From Varroa destructor (Eukaryota; Arthropoda; Arachnida; Mesostigmata; Varroidae): a DNA stretch of 64,000 bases. Under the pieces are notes generated by a model. That model saw only the letters and a list, made by a program, of their open reading frames with translations, made no database searches and was not told the origin of the DNA. The stretch lies in contig NW_019211455.1 of NCBI RefSeq assembly GCF_002443255.2, forward strand, positions 29,028,239 to 29,092,238. The letters are read 5' to 3'. Positions 1-12,797 of the stretch are shown piece after piece (position 1 is the stretch's first letter; every line of letters begins with the position of its first letter). Both the position numbers and the translations under genes were made by a program.

Positions 1-3000
1 GATCCATCCAAACAACCCGGTAATACTTTGGTAGAATATTACGAGGCGTTCGTTAGTACGGACGGGGGGTGAGGGAAAGGAGCGGCACCGAACAACAAGT
101 GTGCTGGACTCATAGACGCGCATTTGCGTGAATGACTTCTCTCTTTATCTCTCGCTTCAAACTGTTTTTCCGATTGCCTCCAATTCCACCCAGTAAGTCC
201 CTGCTCTGAAAATGTCGCATCGCCAGAGAACGTGAGCTCGTTGGCTTCACGATGGAACGTGTTTTTGGCTTCGAATAAAGCGGTGGGCCGGTAAAGCGTG
301 AAATTTATTAGTTCATGGCCCCGCCAGCCGGCTAAACAGGTAGACAGTCTTCTAATTCAGCACTCGTCCGTTCCAACCTCGTGACTCGCGCCACGCAATA
401 ATATCATCCTATGTTCCCCTTTCTTGACGTTCGTTCGCGGACACAGCCTCTTGTAGTTGTGTAAAGGCTAGGCAGCATCTTTGAGTACCTTTGAATCCAG
501 TAAGGTCGATGGTCCACTGGTCGTAAGTATACCAGCACATCCCCCAACTTACCCCTTCCTTCCAATGCTTCGAGTCTTGTTCAAGACAGCTGTTACTTTT
601 CGTTCTTCCTGCTGCAAACATTCCGGTTATGCTCAGCGAGGGCATTCGAGCAACTCAGCAAGCGACCAGCACGAACTCCACCCCAACAAACGCATCAGCC
701 AATATAGAAGTAGGAACGTCGAGAAACAAAACGAAGTGCAGAAGACGAAAAAGATGAGAGAGCACTAGTTTTGAGAAAAGGAGTAGAAGGATATTGGTTC
801 CAATCTAAGATCAAGGAAAAATCAGGACGACAAATCAGGCCGGGCCCTGAGTACCAGCCACAGACGACTGAGAGACCGACTGACCGACCGGGTGACCAGA
901 GCTCAACGACAACAGCGAACCGTGGCAGCAGCAACAAACGTGAAGTAGTAACGCGAAAACTGCGTCAGCAGGCTAAACCGGCAAGCGGAAGGTAATGCTG
1001 TTGCTTATGCTGTTGATATCGGCGTCGGGTAGCTGAGCTGCTTATTGGACAAGGTGGCAACAACGGCTGCTCTGATAGCGATGGCATTTCTCGTCGCCTC
1101 ACTCGACTCGACTGGTTCGTCCGACACCTCGATGTTCCCATAGCCGCCATCGTCGTTGTCGTGGCTCCCCTGTCGATCGGCTTTTCTCCCATCGTCGGTC
1201 CGTCATTTTGTTTACATTGATTTGCTACTGACCTGCTTCGTTTTTCTCGAACCCGTCACTTTGCTGTGCTCTCTTTGCCAGTTGTTCCTTTGCTTCGTTT
1301 TTCCCTTGTTCTTTTTTTTTTTGAGCAAAGAATGGCAAAAACAACGTTAGACTGCACCAGCCGCCCCGGCAGCAGCTGCACTATAACCGCTGTGATTGAA
1401 CGGTCTTTCCACCTCTATGACTACCGAGCGTATCGCCACTGGCGCGCAGACCGCTTCGTTCCAGGTAGTACAATTGTAACATCATGTTGTTGTTTTGGTT
1501 TCGTTTGGTCTGGCGGGTTCGACTTCTGCTACAGCTGCTAGCAAGTAAACAAGCCAAAAGCCACTCTTCGGCAGCTACTAGCTAGCGAGTCGCTGGTACG
1601 ACTTCAGCTGTAAACAAAAACATATTGCTACCGAAATGTAGATCTGCATACACTGAACGATATATTACATCAGGTGCACGTACGGTTCTTGTTGGGCTCG
1701 TACACCGTGAACATCGGCTATGTGCGTGGCCGTGAAGTATTCCAGTGTCCACGTACATCCAAACAAGTTCGAATAGATCAAGGCGCTGCTTTTTAATTCG
1801 GACTTGTCTATAATTGCGATGAACTGGCAGACGGCCGAGCTGTTATGATAACAACAATAATAATAATTATTATTATAAATATAGATGTGTGATCCCTGAA
1901 AACCCTGATGCGGCACTGTTCGTCTAATTTTTTAACTATGATAAATTTGAAGTGGTGCCGAGCTAATCGGTTACATAAGCTCGCATAGACTGCGTGTCGA
2001 ATCAGGTGTATGGTAATCATATGTTACTGGAGCAAGGTGCTGGTTCCAGATACGTCCCAAATGACCCTCAACGAGTTTACTTCTAATACGAAGCAAAACC
2101 AGGGTGATATTTCTTCCGGGCCATTTTAGCGATTCGGAGTTTGCAATCTACATTACTTCTACCTGCCTATGGTGCGTACGATCCGATGTGGATTCTCCTC
2201 TGCTGCGCAAGCGCCATCAGGCAGCTCAGAACGCGTCGGGATGCGCTACACTAGTAGTATCAACTGTAATCAGCCGGCCGACATTGTCAGTTGGGTGGTT
2301 CGCAGGTGCTAGGCAGATAGCAACAGTAAAGAGGTAGCAGAGAGTTAACCTCTCTGTCTCTCTACCAGAATACGTGGAACAGCCAACGGCTCACACTTTT
2401 GCTGGTCCCACCATCGCTGTCAGTAGCGCTGATCGTAGTGGTCGTTATAAAGAACGTCACCGCTATGACGGAATCTCATCAGCAGGGCTGAGCCTTTGCC
2501 GCCGTATCGCTCCTTATCATGTCGAGCTGCGCTTCTTTGAAGAAAACGGGCGTTGAGCTGAGCGGCCGTTCGCAGCAGTACGAGCAACCACTAACTTGAA
2601 GGGTATGAAAAAATATTGCAGTACATGGGAGAGAGAAAGCGAAAGAGGGAATCAAGGGACTCGCTTATCGCTAACAACAACGCCACTGTGACTGTCGAGT
2701 TGTGCCTGCTGAATGCGGCGTTTCGGTTTCTTGTTCGCTGTTAAGTTTTCTTCGAATGCCCTGCTCATCCGTTTAGGCGGCGGCGGAGCCAGCAGTTAGC
2801 TAGCTGCTCGCTGCCGTTTATACCGACGGTTGGGCCTGGGTAGAATTTATCCGAACAAACTGTGTAAAGGGACGATCTCTTTGGGGCACAGCGCGGAAGA
2901 GATCAGGAAAAACGAAGCCAAGTAGTATAGCAATACGGCGTAGGCAAAGAACAGCCTCGCAGCACGGGCCCGGCCCAGTCAACGAAGCCGCTGCATGCAG

Positions 3001-5141
3001 TACTGTCTCCGGCCAAACGGCTACCGTCGAGGACAACAGCGACGACTCAACGACTGGCGATTGCCGCTGTAGTTGGCACTCTTCTTCTCATCATGTTGCA
3101 TTGGCTTGTAAGGTAATGTGAAGGAGGGGCGCCCGACAATAAGGAATAAGTTGGAGTATGGTGGGAACATCAGGGTGTGGAGCACGGGGCACAAAACGCA
3201 TAGAAGACAGCGGAGTGTCCGGGATAAGGGCATATCACAAGAAACCTAGATGGCAGTAAGACACGCCAGGAAGCTGATTAGGTTTTCCGCGAGCGCGCTA
3301 GCAAGTAGTCCATAGTACTGTAGTTGTAGCAGTCTCAGCCTTGGCAATGGTAGCAGTAGTAGCAAACCAGCATAACATTATGCAATGCGAACGGTATGGC
3401 ATACAGACAGGTCATGTACTCACTTAGAAGGGGCGCGGTAAGAAAAAGTAACGACCGGGCGTAGTACAATGGAAGTAGGACATTTGTAGCAAAACATATG
3501 CAAAGATGCACGGTTGACTCCGCTTGATGTGCGCGACTCATCATATGCATACGTATGTGTACATTCGTACTGTATAGCATGGCTGCCGTCATACCTGCTT
3601 AGGCCGTTGGTAAGCCTGCCTTTGCTACTGTGGCTTTTGTTATGTTCTGATGCGGAATTTTATTGTTATTGTGCGGCGCTTTTCAGTGTCTATTTTTTGC
3701 TTTTTTATATGTCATAAACTAGGGAAATATATACAGCGTCATACGATGTCGTCCCTCCAGGTAGAATTTCCTGCACTAGAGGAATAATTTTTTACGTTTT
3801 CTTTAAACGAATGAACAGTGTCGTCTAAAATGAGAAAGGTTTTGACAAGGGAATGGGAGCTAACGACGCGAGTTCTCAGTCTATACTAACGCTTCTGGAC
3901 CCTATATTGCCTTTTGGAGGTCCCCAAGGGTTCAGCCCATAACACTCTGGCGGGCTTCTGATTAAACAAGCAAGCAGGAGATTTCCTCAATGGAAAGAAT
4001 ATCGGCTTCTCACAAATTATTTTAAACGTGCGCATTGTCCTGAAGCAAGTAGATGATTCGTTGGCGTATGGTTTACCGACGGAGCGCGACCTATTTGGCT
4101 GCAAGGTGGTTGTGGCCTGTTCATCGACGCCCTACGGTGTCTGGCCAATTGGTCTAGACCAGCTGAACTTTTAGTAGAGTTTACATTCAGTACTTGCAAT
4201 AGTGTTAACAGGATGACGGCGACAATTATTGGGGAACCTATCACCTCGAGGAACTAACGTAAGGGTCACTACGTTTCGAGGACATTGGATCGGTTTAGGG
4301 TTGTGCTTTACATGTGTGGACCCTGCAGCCCCCACAGATTTTCTCCCGGGACTTGCGCATTGACCTCTTATGCTAAACGTAGGCAGTCGGTAGTTTCTGC
4401 AAGAGATGTAGTTTAGAGTGTCTTCACATCTTGGCCTCTTCTTGCTTTCTTCCTGTAAAACATCGACGTCGTTTTCGTCACTTCATTGCCACCGGTAGTC
4501 CCATTTCTCCTCTTTAACTTCCCTTTCATTTCTAGCAAAATTCAGCTTTCTCGATCCTTGCAATCCTTATAACAAGCCCGCTTGTGCTTGTGGATGGCAG
4601 TTTTCGTTGGTGTCGAGTATTCCCTTTTCCTGGACTTGAAGCAGTTAGCTCTATGAAGGTTTGCAATTGCACGGCTCTCCACAGCTTCGCCAACAGCTCT
4701 TCGTCTCATTGGCCTGATTGGCTGAACTTATGGAATGTGGCGAACGTGACACGGTGCGTGCTGTATACCTAGGAGGCTTGCAATGAGGCACAGAGTATAG
4801 CATGAAGGGGAGTGGCAACGGGTATATGGGGACAAGCGCTCCACCGTCGAGATGTACGCGTGTAGCACGGAAGGTACAAAAGCACGAAGAGATCGCCGAC
4901 AAAGCAGGGTTTGGAAACACTTTGTTACCTAAAGTGTAGATGTCTGGCGTCCATTGGCAGCAGCCAGTAGCCAGGCTGAATATCCGACCTAATTATGAGA
5001 CAAGCATACTTGCCAACTCCGCTTTTTGGAGGGTTCCCTGTTTGCCTGACGTCGCGTGCAACAGTTTCTCAGGTGCACTCTTTTTTTGCCTCTATTAGGC
5101 CCGTATCGGCCCTTAGCAAGGCCTCTTCTCCTTCCTTCCAG
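1..5141. other. Non-coding stretch, no gene seen
   Basis: No recognisable gene or RNA. Overlapping short frames on both strands are of chance length and carry no known motif. The stretch has a pyrimidine-rich run at about 1212-1322 ending in 11 T (1312-1322), an AAT/ATT palindrome at 1857-1876, a GACC-type run near 871-893, and another pyrimidine-rich run at about 4430-4560. Loose CAG/GTA triplets cluster around 3320-3365. Nothing here supports an exon on its own. Confidence 0.6.
1857..1876. repeat. AAT/ATT palindromic microsatellite
   Basis: Seen directly: an AAT-type run meets its own complement, ATT, around 1866/1867, giving a perfect 20-bp self-complementary segment. It could extrude as a short hairpin. 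This is most simply a triplet microsatellite that turned into a palindrome by slippage, and no function is implied. Confidence 0.8.
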
Positions 5142-5165
5142 CTCCTTGGATCTCTTGAGTTCGAG
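5142..5165 (+). other. Possible 24-nt micro-exon
   Basis: A long pyrimidine run ending in CCTTCCTTCCAG (acceptor AG at 5140-5141) is followed 24 bases later by GAG|gtaaat, a good donor starting at 5166. The enclosed 24 bases are a whole number of codons and would read LLGSLEFE in the frame that starts at the acceptor, so inclusion or skipping would not shift a reading frame. Arthropod genes do use micro-exons, but acceptor and donor matches this close can arise by chance in a pyrimidine-rich stretch. No flanking exon is identified. Confidence 0.18.
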
Positions 5166-8100
5166 GTAAATTTCAGCCTTAGATATCAACTAAGTGAGGA
5201 GTGATGCTTCTGCTAGTTAAAAGAAGATGCAAGTAAAAATCCCTATCTGCTATGTCCCTGGAGGAGCAGTGCTTATGCAACTACCGTTTCTGTTTTTGAT
5301 CGAATGATCGTCGTTAACTACATTTGTGGACGGTAAGCTATGCACTTCACCCGGGTTATAATATGTCCTTCTCACTCCCTGAACAGTTCTAACTTTACTT
5401 ACTTGTTAGTCAGGGGACCTGTTTGACCGCCATGAATACACTCAACTCGGTATGTTAGAGATCAATATGCTTCAAAAGTAGTATATATGGAACAGCAGCT
5501 GTATCAGTTGTCGTTTTTGATTCGTCTAGTATCGGTAGTTTCGCGTAATTTTGTGATGTGGTCCGGCGGCAGGGCCCTATAACGGGTGACCGCCGACAAC
5601 TGGCAGCAGGTCAGCCGTTGGCGATTGCAGCAGGCAGCCATGACAAGCGATAGCAAAAGTGGGAATTCGCGATGCGATTCTTTTGGCAAAATAATGAAAA
5701 TTAGGTTCAGAATGGGCAAACCCAAATCTTGTGTGTATATGCGTTTCAAGCAAAAATTACTTTATCTCTGGTAGTAATCGTAAGAACGGTCGGTACCGCC
5801 GGCGTTTCTGTGTAATATTCAGCAATCTTTTATGTTAGAGCTTCCTATGTATAGTTTACCTTGTATCTTACTGTACATTGTGCGCATTTTCGGAGCAGCT
5901 TCGTCCCTACAATGTGTTTGTTCCGATATCGATCTCAAAGCTGCCAGTGATGTCGACTGGTCGACACGGTAGTTACCAGACCGTAGCAATCATAGTCACT
6001 TGCTATGTTTTGGAGTGCGCCATTATATCTTACCGTGCTACTTCTAGGCAAGATGATACTACGCTTGCTTCCAAAGTACTGTCATTAAAAAAGCGTCAAA
6101 CGTATTGCGTGTCGCCCATACCTGCCGAGTTTTTGCACCCCTTATGGTTCGTGTCTTATATTTTAAGCATCGCTTATATTCATCGTAGTATTTTATTATA
6201 GTCCTGAAACTAGATCTGCTTTTTTTATACAATCAGCTTCCTGTGGCGCAAATTCGTACGGATGAAGCAGTGCGCGCGTTGGTCGAATCCAGCGCCAGTG
6301 TCTCAAATCACGATATATGGCAGACAGTCGTATCTGAGATTCTGTCTGAACGACGAAAGCAGCTTCGTGCTATATACGTGAATTCTTCAAATTCGAGGAG
6401 GGCTGGCTAACTGCAGCTTAATGGTGAGAATTGTTCTAGCTGATTCATGTTGATTCAAAGCAGTCTGGTGCACTTCCGCGCTTCTGAAAGAACTTAACTT
6501 TAACTTGTAAAAATAGCCATTCGTATTCTGTTTTAATTTCCAGGTAAGTGATGTAATTTCTTTGAAATCGATAATCGTTGCCGGGTGTTCAAGCGTACGG
6601 GGCCAATGATCATCTCTCGAAAACGGGATATAGACACACAAATCGCGCTTAACAATTACAACAATAACTGATACTAGTCGTAAGAACTGTATGTATTGCA
6701 TCATTAGGACATAATACATTTGTATGGGTACGTTTGGGATCGAATTGATGGGGCTGTCGTATCGCATACGTTACCAAACTGAATACCTCTGAGCACTTGT
6801 TATCAATTGCTGAACAGTTTGCTTCCGTATTCCCTTCGTGGCTAACGCAAATGCGCTTAACGGATCCTATTCTACCACATACATCCTATATAACAGTACT
6901 ATTCATCTGACAGACACAGCGTTTGACTGCCGGCAATAGCTTCAAGTAAACATAGCCTTGTCCTCAGCCCAGAAGCTCGTAAATTGCGAGCGTTCACGGG
7001 TTCGTACAAACCATTTAGTGCATATTTTACCAACTGTCGGTAAATCGCTTAGTATGTAGTCTATTAGTATGCGGATTTTTTGCTGCGACACTTATGAATC
7101 GCGTGTACTACACGGGTCGGCCGCTGTGAACGGAGCTATGCTAGGATATCTTGATTGTTTTCATCTTTCCTTGCCCTTTGTGTTATCTCCCATCGTTGGT
7201 AACATTGTGCCAATGCCAATAATGACCTAGTCTTCCGGTCTTCACACCGCAGCTTAGATGCTTTTTCTACCTTTTTCGCGACGACGCGACGCTACGGCTG
7301 TGGACTTGGTGACAGATGGACAGGCAGGCCGACAGATAGATAAGCAAACAGATCACATATTTTCTCGCAGTTGAAGTCGTAGTACCCGCTCGTCATCGTG
7401 GCCCCAGCAGCACTAGAAGCCAATGTATAATATTTGTACGCTTTGAATTGCCTCTTCCTTACAACAACAACTAATATCACAGTTAGTACTGTAGCAGCAG
7501 TATTAGCTAATCGGCACTACTTGTCCGCAATTCATCGTTGCGTTGAATCGAATAGTCAGTTTACTGGTACACCGTATTAGGCGGCCGCGACGTCAATGGC
7601 GATTGAAGTTGCCAACCGTTGATAGAAGCCTCAAAAGGGAAAGGAAAACTCGAAGAAAGGCCTGGCGTCGTCGCTATCGTACGCTGATAATGATAGTTGG
7701 CCAATGGCAGTTGCGACTACCGGCTGTGACTCTGTAGCACAGGTGCTGAAGACTGCTGTTGCTTCTAGTGCGAAGTAATGAGAGTAAAATAAGAAATGAA
7801 GAACGAAGTTACCCTGAGGAGTGCTCGGAAGAGAACGAACAGATGTCTGTGGTAACAAACCATTGAGGTATACGAAGACGTTAAAACAGCGGAAACAACG
7901 CAGGGGACGGCGGAACAGCCGGCAGTATACAATGTCTCAACAAAAACAGAATCGCTAGAAGGGGAAGTACCATAGCGGTGGCCCTGCGATGGCAACGGCC
8001 ACGGCGGTGCTACTAGTAGCTCTGGCTGGCCAAAACGTGACAGCGCTTTTGTCTTTTTATGTTTTACTGCTACCATCGACATCATTAGTGCTACTGCTAT

Positions 8101-8926
8101 AGATTGCTTGGCCGGTTAGTCAACTTGTTAACTGTCAGGTTTGCTACTTTGCTTTTTACGTTTAGGCGCCATACCGTAAAATCGTGCCGGTCATCATTCA
8201 GTCTATACGTTGTGTTCAATCAGCCCAGAGCCATTCGCGCAACAAAGAGCAGCGACGGCGACGGAAAAAGCATTTTGCTTCCTTCCTTACCAACTCTCCC
8301 TTTCCCTCTCATAAGTCACTCCTCCTGATCAGAATGAACCGTTGAGTGGGGCGCTGAGAGTTACAATGGCGCATGCCGTTAGAGGGAGAGGCTTCCAGGC
8401 ACCTTTGTCTAGGCTCTGGCAGGCCGCGTTGTTGCAGTATTACTAGTAGATATAGCCAATTACCTTTAGCGATTCACAATATCGCAGCGGGGTGCAAGGT
8501 GCCGCTACTCTCTGCTCAAATTGTCCTGTATTACGGGTGGTCTGTGTGTGCTTTTGTCGTTTATATAATACTGTTTGCTCTATAGTCTAAACCGGAGACG
8601 ACTCTGCTTCTAACAGTTGGGAAATATTAGCTTGGAAGGAAACGCAACCCAGTACAATACGGCAGAAAGATCAGAACTGCAGAAGATCAGAGGGGGAAAG
8701 CAAAATAACCCTGCATGAAACGCGAACAAAACAAATGTTTCGGATAGCCATCGAGGCAATAATAGTCAACCGCTCTCATCATTAGCAGCATTTTTAGCGT
8801 CGCTGTTACCACCATCATTAGCCACAAGCAACATCATCGCACATGAACGCCACAAACACGAGGAGGAACATATCGACAAAGCCGCGGGCGTTACAGTATG
8901 GTAATACTGCCGTTGCAATTATCGAT
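5166..8926. other. Non-coding stretch with a recursive splice site candidate
   Basis: No gene recognised. Apart from the candidate site around 6543, the stretch holds unremarkable mixed sequence. Triplet-like CAG/GTA runs lie near 7485-7505 and 7960-8100. Frames at 6387-6767 (-) and 5878-6201 (+) exceed 100 codons but have no motif and no convincing splice boundaries. Confidence 0.6.
6520..6549 (+). promoter_or_regulatory. Candidate recursive splice site (zero-length exon)
   Basis: The sequence reads a pyrimidine-rich tract, TTTTAATTTCCAG, then GTAAGTG with no base between. The acceptor AG ends at 6543 and the donor GT begins at 6544. This is the arrangement described for ratchet points in long fly introns (pyrimidine tract, NCAG, GTAAGT), where a long intron is removed in steps. 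Branch-point-like CTTAAC and TTTAAC lie about 40-46 bases upstream of the AG. If real, this part of the window is inside a long intron transcribed left to right. An 8-base CAGGTAAG should occur about twice by chance in both strands of 64 kb; the added pyrimidine tract makes this one better than average but not proven. Confidence 0.35.
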
Positions 8927-8931
8927 GCTGC

Positions 8932-8963
<32 letters not shown>

Positions 8964-9024
8964 GTGCTGCTGCTGCTGCTGCTGCTGCTGTTGCTGCTGC
9001 TGGTGCTGCTGCTGCTGCTGCTGC
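8927..9024. repeat. CTG/CAG triplet tract with 39-bp internal duplication
   Basis: Ninety-eight bases of CTG-type triplets are interrupted by TTG and GTG variants. The interruption pattern repeats: GTT occurs at 8951 and again at 8990, and the GTG variant at 8964 and again at 9003, both 39 bp (13 triplets) apart. This indicates a unit duplication rather than simple slippage alone. Read as +, the frames give runs of Ala, Leu or Cys; read as -, one frame gives a Gln-rich run with scattered His that ends in a stop just past the repeat. That - frame has no ATG and is short, so a polyglutamine exon is possible but unsupported. Confidence 0.9.
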
Positions 9025-12000
9025 ACGATGATGATACGCCTAGTGGTCGCATGTACTAGTAGGCAATAAACTGAAATGCTTCATTTTCTCATCTGTTCCA
9101 GCATGGACTATCCCCATATTAAGGATAATAAAAATGGGCAAAGCAATATACATCGATATGCTTTGTATAGCATAAGCACATATCGTGTATACACTATAAC
9201 CAGCAATACGTCTGTATACGCAGACAGAAAGAACGAAAGTAGTCGATTCCTGCAGCGCGGTCACACAGCCGCTGTATGAAATGTTTACACAGGACGCCAA
9301 TTTGCAACTAAGCAATAAAGCCAAAGTAGAGCTACTGTCGGTTAAGAAAGACATGTGTGCAATTATAAATATTGCACACAGGCTGAACGTGTGGAATAAT
9401 CGTTGTCGATTTAATCGAATTCGGCTCTATTCGCCGGTCCAGAAAAACATGTATGCTTTCACTATCTGATGCGTATATCCCGACCAGGCCAGCGTACCAC
9501 GGAGTAAGGTGAATCGTGCCGATATAGTCATGGTTGACCAGTTCTTCTATTTTCATTTGTTGTCCGACATTTACTTATCCTTGCCATCTGGAAGTAGTAA
9601 CGCTGTCGAATAACGTTGATTAGTAGTCATCACTAAGGTAATATAAAGCATATAATTGTGTATCGTGCAATCCTGGTGGTGTGGAAGATACTATATTAGC
9701 GAGTGTGGTAGTTCTCACCTGGGCGGACGTTGTCCTTAGCAGACCGCAGGTGTCATTCAGGGACATCCCTGATCCATACTGGATTCACAGTAGTACGGTA
9801 CAGATAGAATTAGTTGTTCTTACGGCTGCAATTGTGCCTGCTAACAGACACAGCCGAACACTTAAACACACTATCATCGTCGTCGTCATCATGATAGGGC
9901 CAAGAACAGAAATGGCAGCGAGAATTTCATTGCAGCTGTTACTAATAATAATGATGGCGACGGTCGTAATAGTAACAATCCTGTTGACTCCACCCCCTCT
10001 GGCGTTCCCCGCCGTCGACGAGAAGAACAGGTCTTCGCCGTCGCCGTTACTTTCAATGGTGTCACTTAGCTAAATATAGCCAATAACCCCAGTAAGAATA
10101 GTAGTAGCACTCGTTGACTCGCGTCTAGGTCTTTGTGCATATGTGTGTCGTCTTTCTTCATGTCGTACCTGTGCCAGCAAGCCAACCTTTATTTCTAGCT
10201 CTGCTGTTGTCTACCTAGAAGAGAGTAAGAGGAAAAAAATATACACATATATATAGTTACGCAGTGCCTGGCGCCGCTGCCATAACTATCAGTGTCGTCG
10301 CTAACGGTGTCTGTGTATTTATATGAACAGGTGACCCGTTAACCGCATGGTAAAATTATGACAATATCTCAGTCGTATTCTACATATTTTTCTCGTACGT
10401 ATTATCAAGAACTATAGCATCCCGCATACAGCAAAGTAAGAAAAACCGGGGCAGGATAAGTGTTTCTTCTGTTGTAGAAAACGAGGCTACCATACATGAT
10501 TGTTAATATAGCGTCTGACGGAGTGTTGCGACACTTTTTTGGATCCAAGAAGGACGAGCGGAAGTGAAGGAGTAACCGTGCAAGTCTTGGCTTGACGACC
10601 CAGCTTCTGTTGTCCCTGGACTTGATCTGATGAGTGGAACTAACATTCGCTGTCCGATCTCAGTCCAGCTGCTCCAACGCTGCGGCCGCTACGACTACCA
10701 CCCCACCAAGGACTAACGGCAACAGGCGGCAGCGACGCAACTAACGACAACAGCAGTAAAATACATATTACAGTCGCTATGGCAACCGTGGCGTCGTCCG
10801 TACTGATCGTGTGACCGGTTACCTGTGAAGTGCGACTGTCAGCAGAAAACTTCTATCGCAAGACTGAAATAATCAAAACCGGCTTGTCGGATACGACCAG
10901 CCGAATCTTGGCGGTCCTTGTAACTATTGCTGTCATTATCCGGAAGCTCGGATGTGATTCGTAACATGGCATAGGCCACACAGACCTCGCCGATGCTAAC
11001 AGCTTCAGTTATGGCTTACCATTTGTGCTAGCTACCGTTCGGCCACCGGACGACGGCCCTCACATTCACGTATACGGAACCTGTGTGTACGTTGCGTCCG
11101 TACTTGCGAATATGATGCCTTTGAACTGGCGAGAGAACTGCGAACGAAAACCAACGACCCTGTCAGCTGGTCGAAATCGTGTTGGACCTACGATCACATA
11201 AAACTACTTGGTCAAGCTGGAACCTCAACTGCGGAGGTCCAGGCTGTAGCTATCAGCTAGCGCTATTAGCCACTATGCGGAATCGATCATCAAATTTATT
11301 AGTTACGGAAAATTGGTACGTCGACCCCCGTCGTAATACTGCAAGTAATACTGCCACTGCTGCCGCCATCAGCCTTAACGTTTGCCATTGCCATATTTGC
11401 TTTGGTTTCGCCTATATCGTTGGCGTTTTTTCATCTATCAGCTTTTTACTTTTTTCTGTGTTAATTACTCGAAAGAAATTGTACGATTTATTTGGTAATT
11501 GTAACCGTAGCTGCTGCTGCCGTCGTAGCTGTTGGTGCGGCTTTACGGGTCGTTACTGCGGGTTAAGCTAAAACAATCAGGAAGCGACCCACCGTTGCAT
11601 GCAAATAGTTTGTAAACGTAGCAACGTGTACATTTGACGCATTCATTGCGCTTGTCGTGTGTGTACCGCTGGTTTTTAGCTGTGAAGGAACCCGAACGCC
11701 TGTCTAGCGAAAGTTAGTAGTCCATGATCACATGGCATCACCCCAACAAAGTATACTGTATATATATCGAGCCAGTATAACAGTAGTAACAGGTTTATCC
11801 TCATTGTATATCTATAAATGCTAAATAGTCCTGTAAGCCAACCTGGAAGTCTACAGTAAACCTAGATCGATCTTCTGTGAACTTTCGTGAGCTCCAAGGG
11901 CAGCAGTAAACGTGTTTCGATCAGTTTGTTCTCGGCTGTCACACAAATGTGTAAAGCAACCCACGATACCGCTGATAAAAAGAGAAGAAATCAGTAAACA

Positions 12001-12620
12001 AACGATACATGCACACATACACATCGGGTCTTCACAACCGCCAAATAAGCAATATTTTCCTCCCGATTAAAATTCTATCGCTATATTAGCTACCAAAATT
12101 CTATATTCGTTTTTTCGATACTATCCCAGCGTTTGCATGGGGAAGCACGCGTCAGTGGCGACACCTGCAGCAGTAACAGCAGTTTTTATAGTAGTTATTG
12201 ACGGGAGGCCTTCACGGGTAGTGGTTACTTAATTAGCCCTCGATCTAGCTGCTGGCGTCTGGCGGGTTGGCCAACACTGCCGGCTGTGATCCGTGGTTTG
12301 ATTGAGCGCCAGTCGACCACCACGAAAGAGGTCATTGTAATCGCAGAAAAAACTGCCAAAGCACAGTTCTTTCTTCTGAGACCTTTTACAGTTTGTAAAT
12401 AAGCGGTAACTATTTGCGCCGAACGGGACGGTGCCGCGCAACGCATGTACGCAAGTTCCACCATCCCGTCATTAGCGCCAGCCCATGGCCAGCTTGAGGC
12501 CCGATACTTGCTATGCATCTACCCGTCCAGTCATGTACACAATACTCATAACTATGTAGTTATAGTGCAGTGCGTCATTGGCACTACTCTAAGCGGCGTG
12601 AGCAAACAACGATAGCGGCC
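9025..12620. other. Non-coding stretch, no gene seen
   Basis: No gene recognised. A tidy acceptor (pyrimidines then CCAG at about 9095-9102) is followed by a 59-codon open run, but there is no family resemblance or matching donor. An imperfect ATC/GTC triplet run with self-complementary ends lies at 9873-9897. The segment from about 10080 to 11170 is dense in stops in all frames and shows nothing beyond short TA runs near 10240 and isolated triplets. Confidence 0.6.
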
Positions 12621-12797
12621 ATGTTCTTTTTTCTGCTGCCGCTGCCGCTGCTACTGTTGTTCTCGTTAGCGTACGGTTGCTCTTCGCGTAGCGTAACGCC
12701 GCCGTACGGAGATAACGTACGAGCAGCCAGGCCACAAATCACACTGCCTATGTCTAGCTCATGGCCAGTCAATACGAATAGTAACAAGATATTTTAG
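12621..12797 (+). CDS. Doubtful small ORF with signal-peptide-like start
   Basis: A 58-residue frame begins with ATG in a fair start context (G at -3). It opens with a run of about 18 Phe, Leu and Pro residues ending in Ala-Tyr-Gly, which looks like a secretory signal, followed by a 40-residue polar tail. The tail has one Cys, no dibasic processing sites and no known motif. The leucine run comes from CTG/CCG triplets, which are scattered all over this window, so the signal-like start may simply reflect low-complexity DNA. No promoter or splice context supports it. I do not recognise it and assign no function. Confidence 0.1.
   Translation: MFFFLLPLPLLLLFSLAYGCSSRSVTPPYGDNVRAARPQITLPMSSSWPVNTNSNKIF

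Noticed and set aside
771..995. Frame containing Tyr-Trp-Phe-Gln then basic residues, faintly like homeodomain helix 3
   Set aside because: The Asn-Arg-Arg that defines the motif is missing, and the upstream helices are absent.
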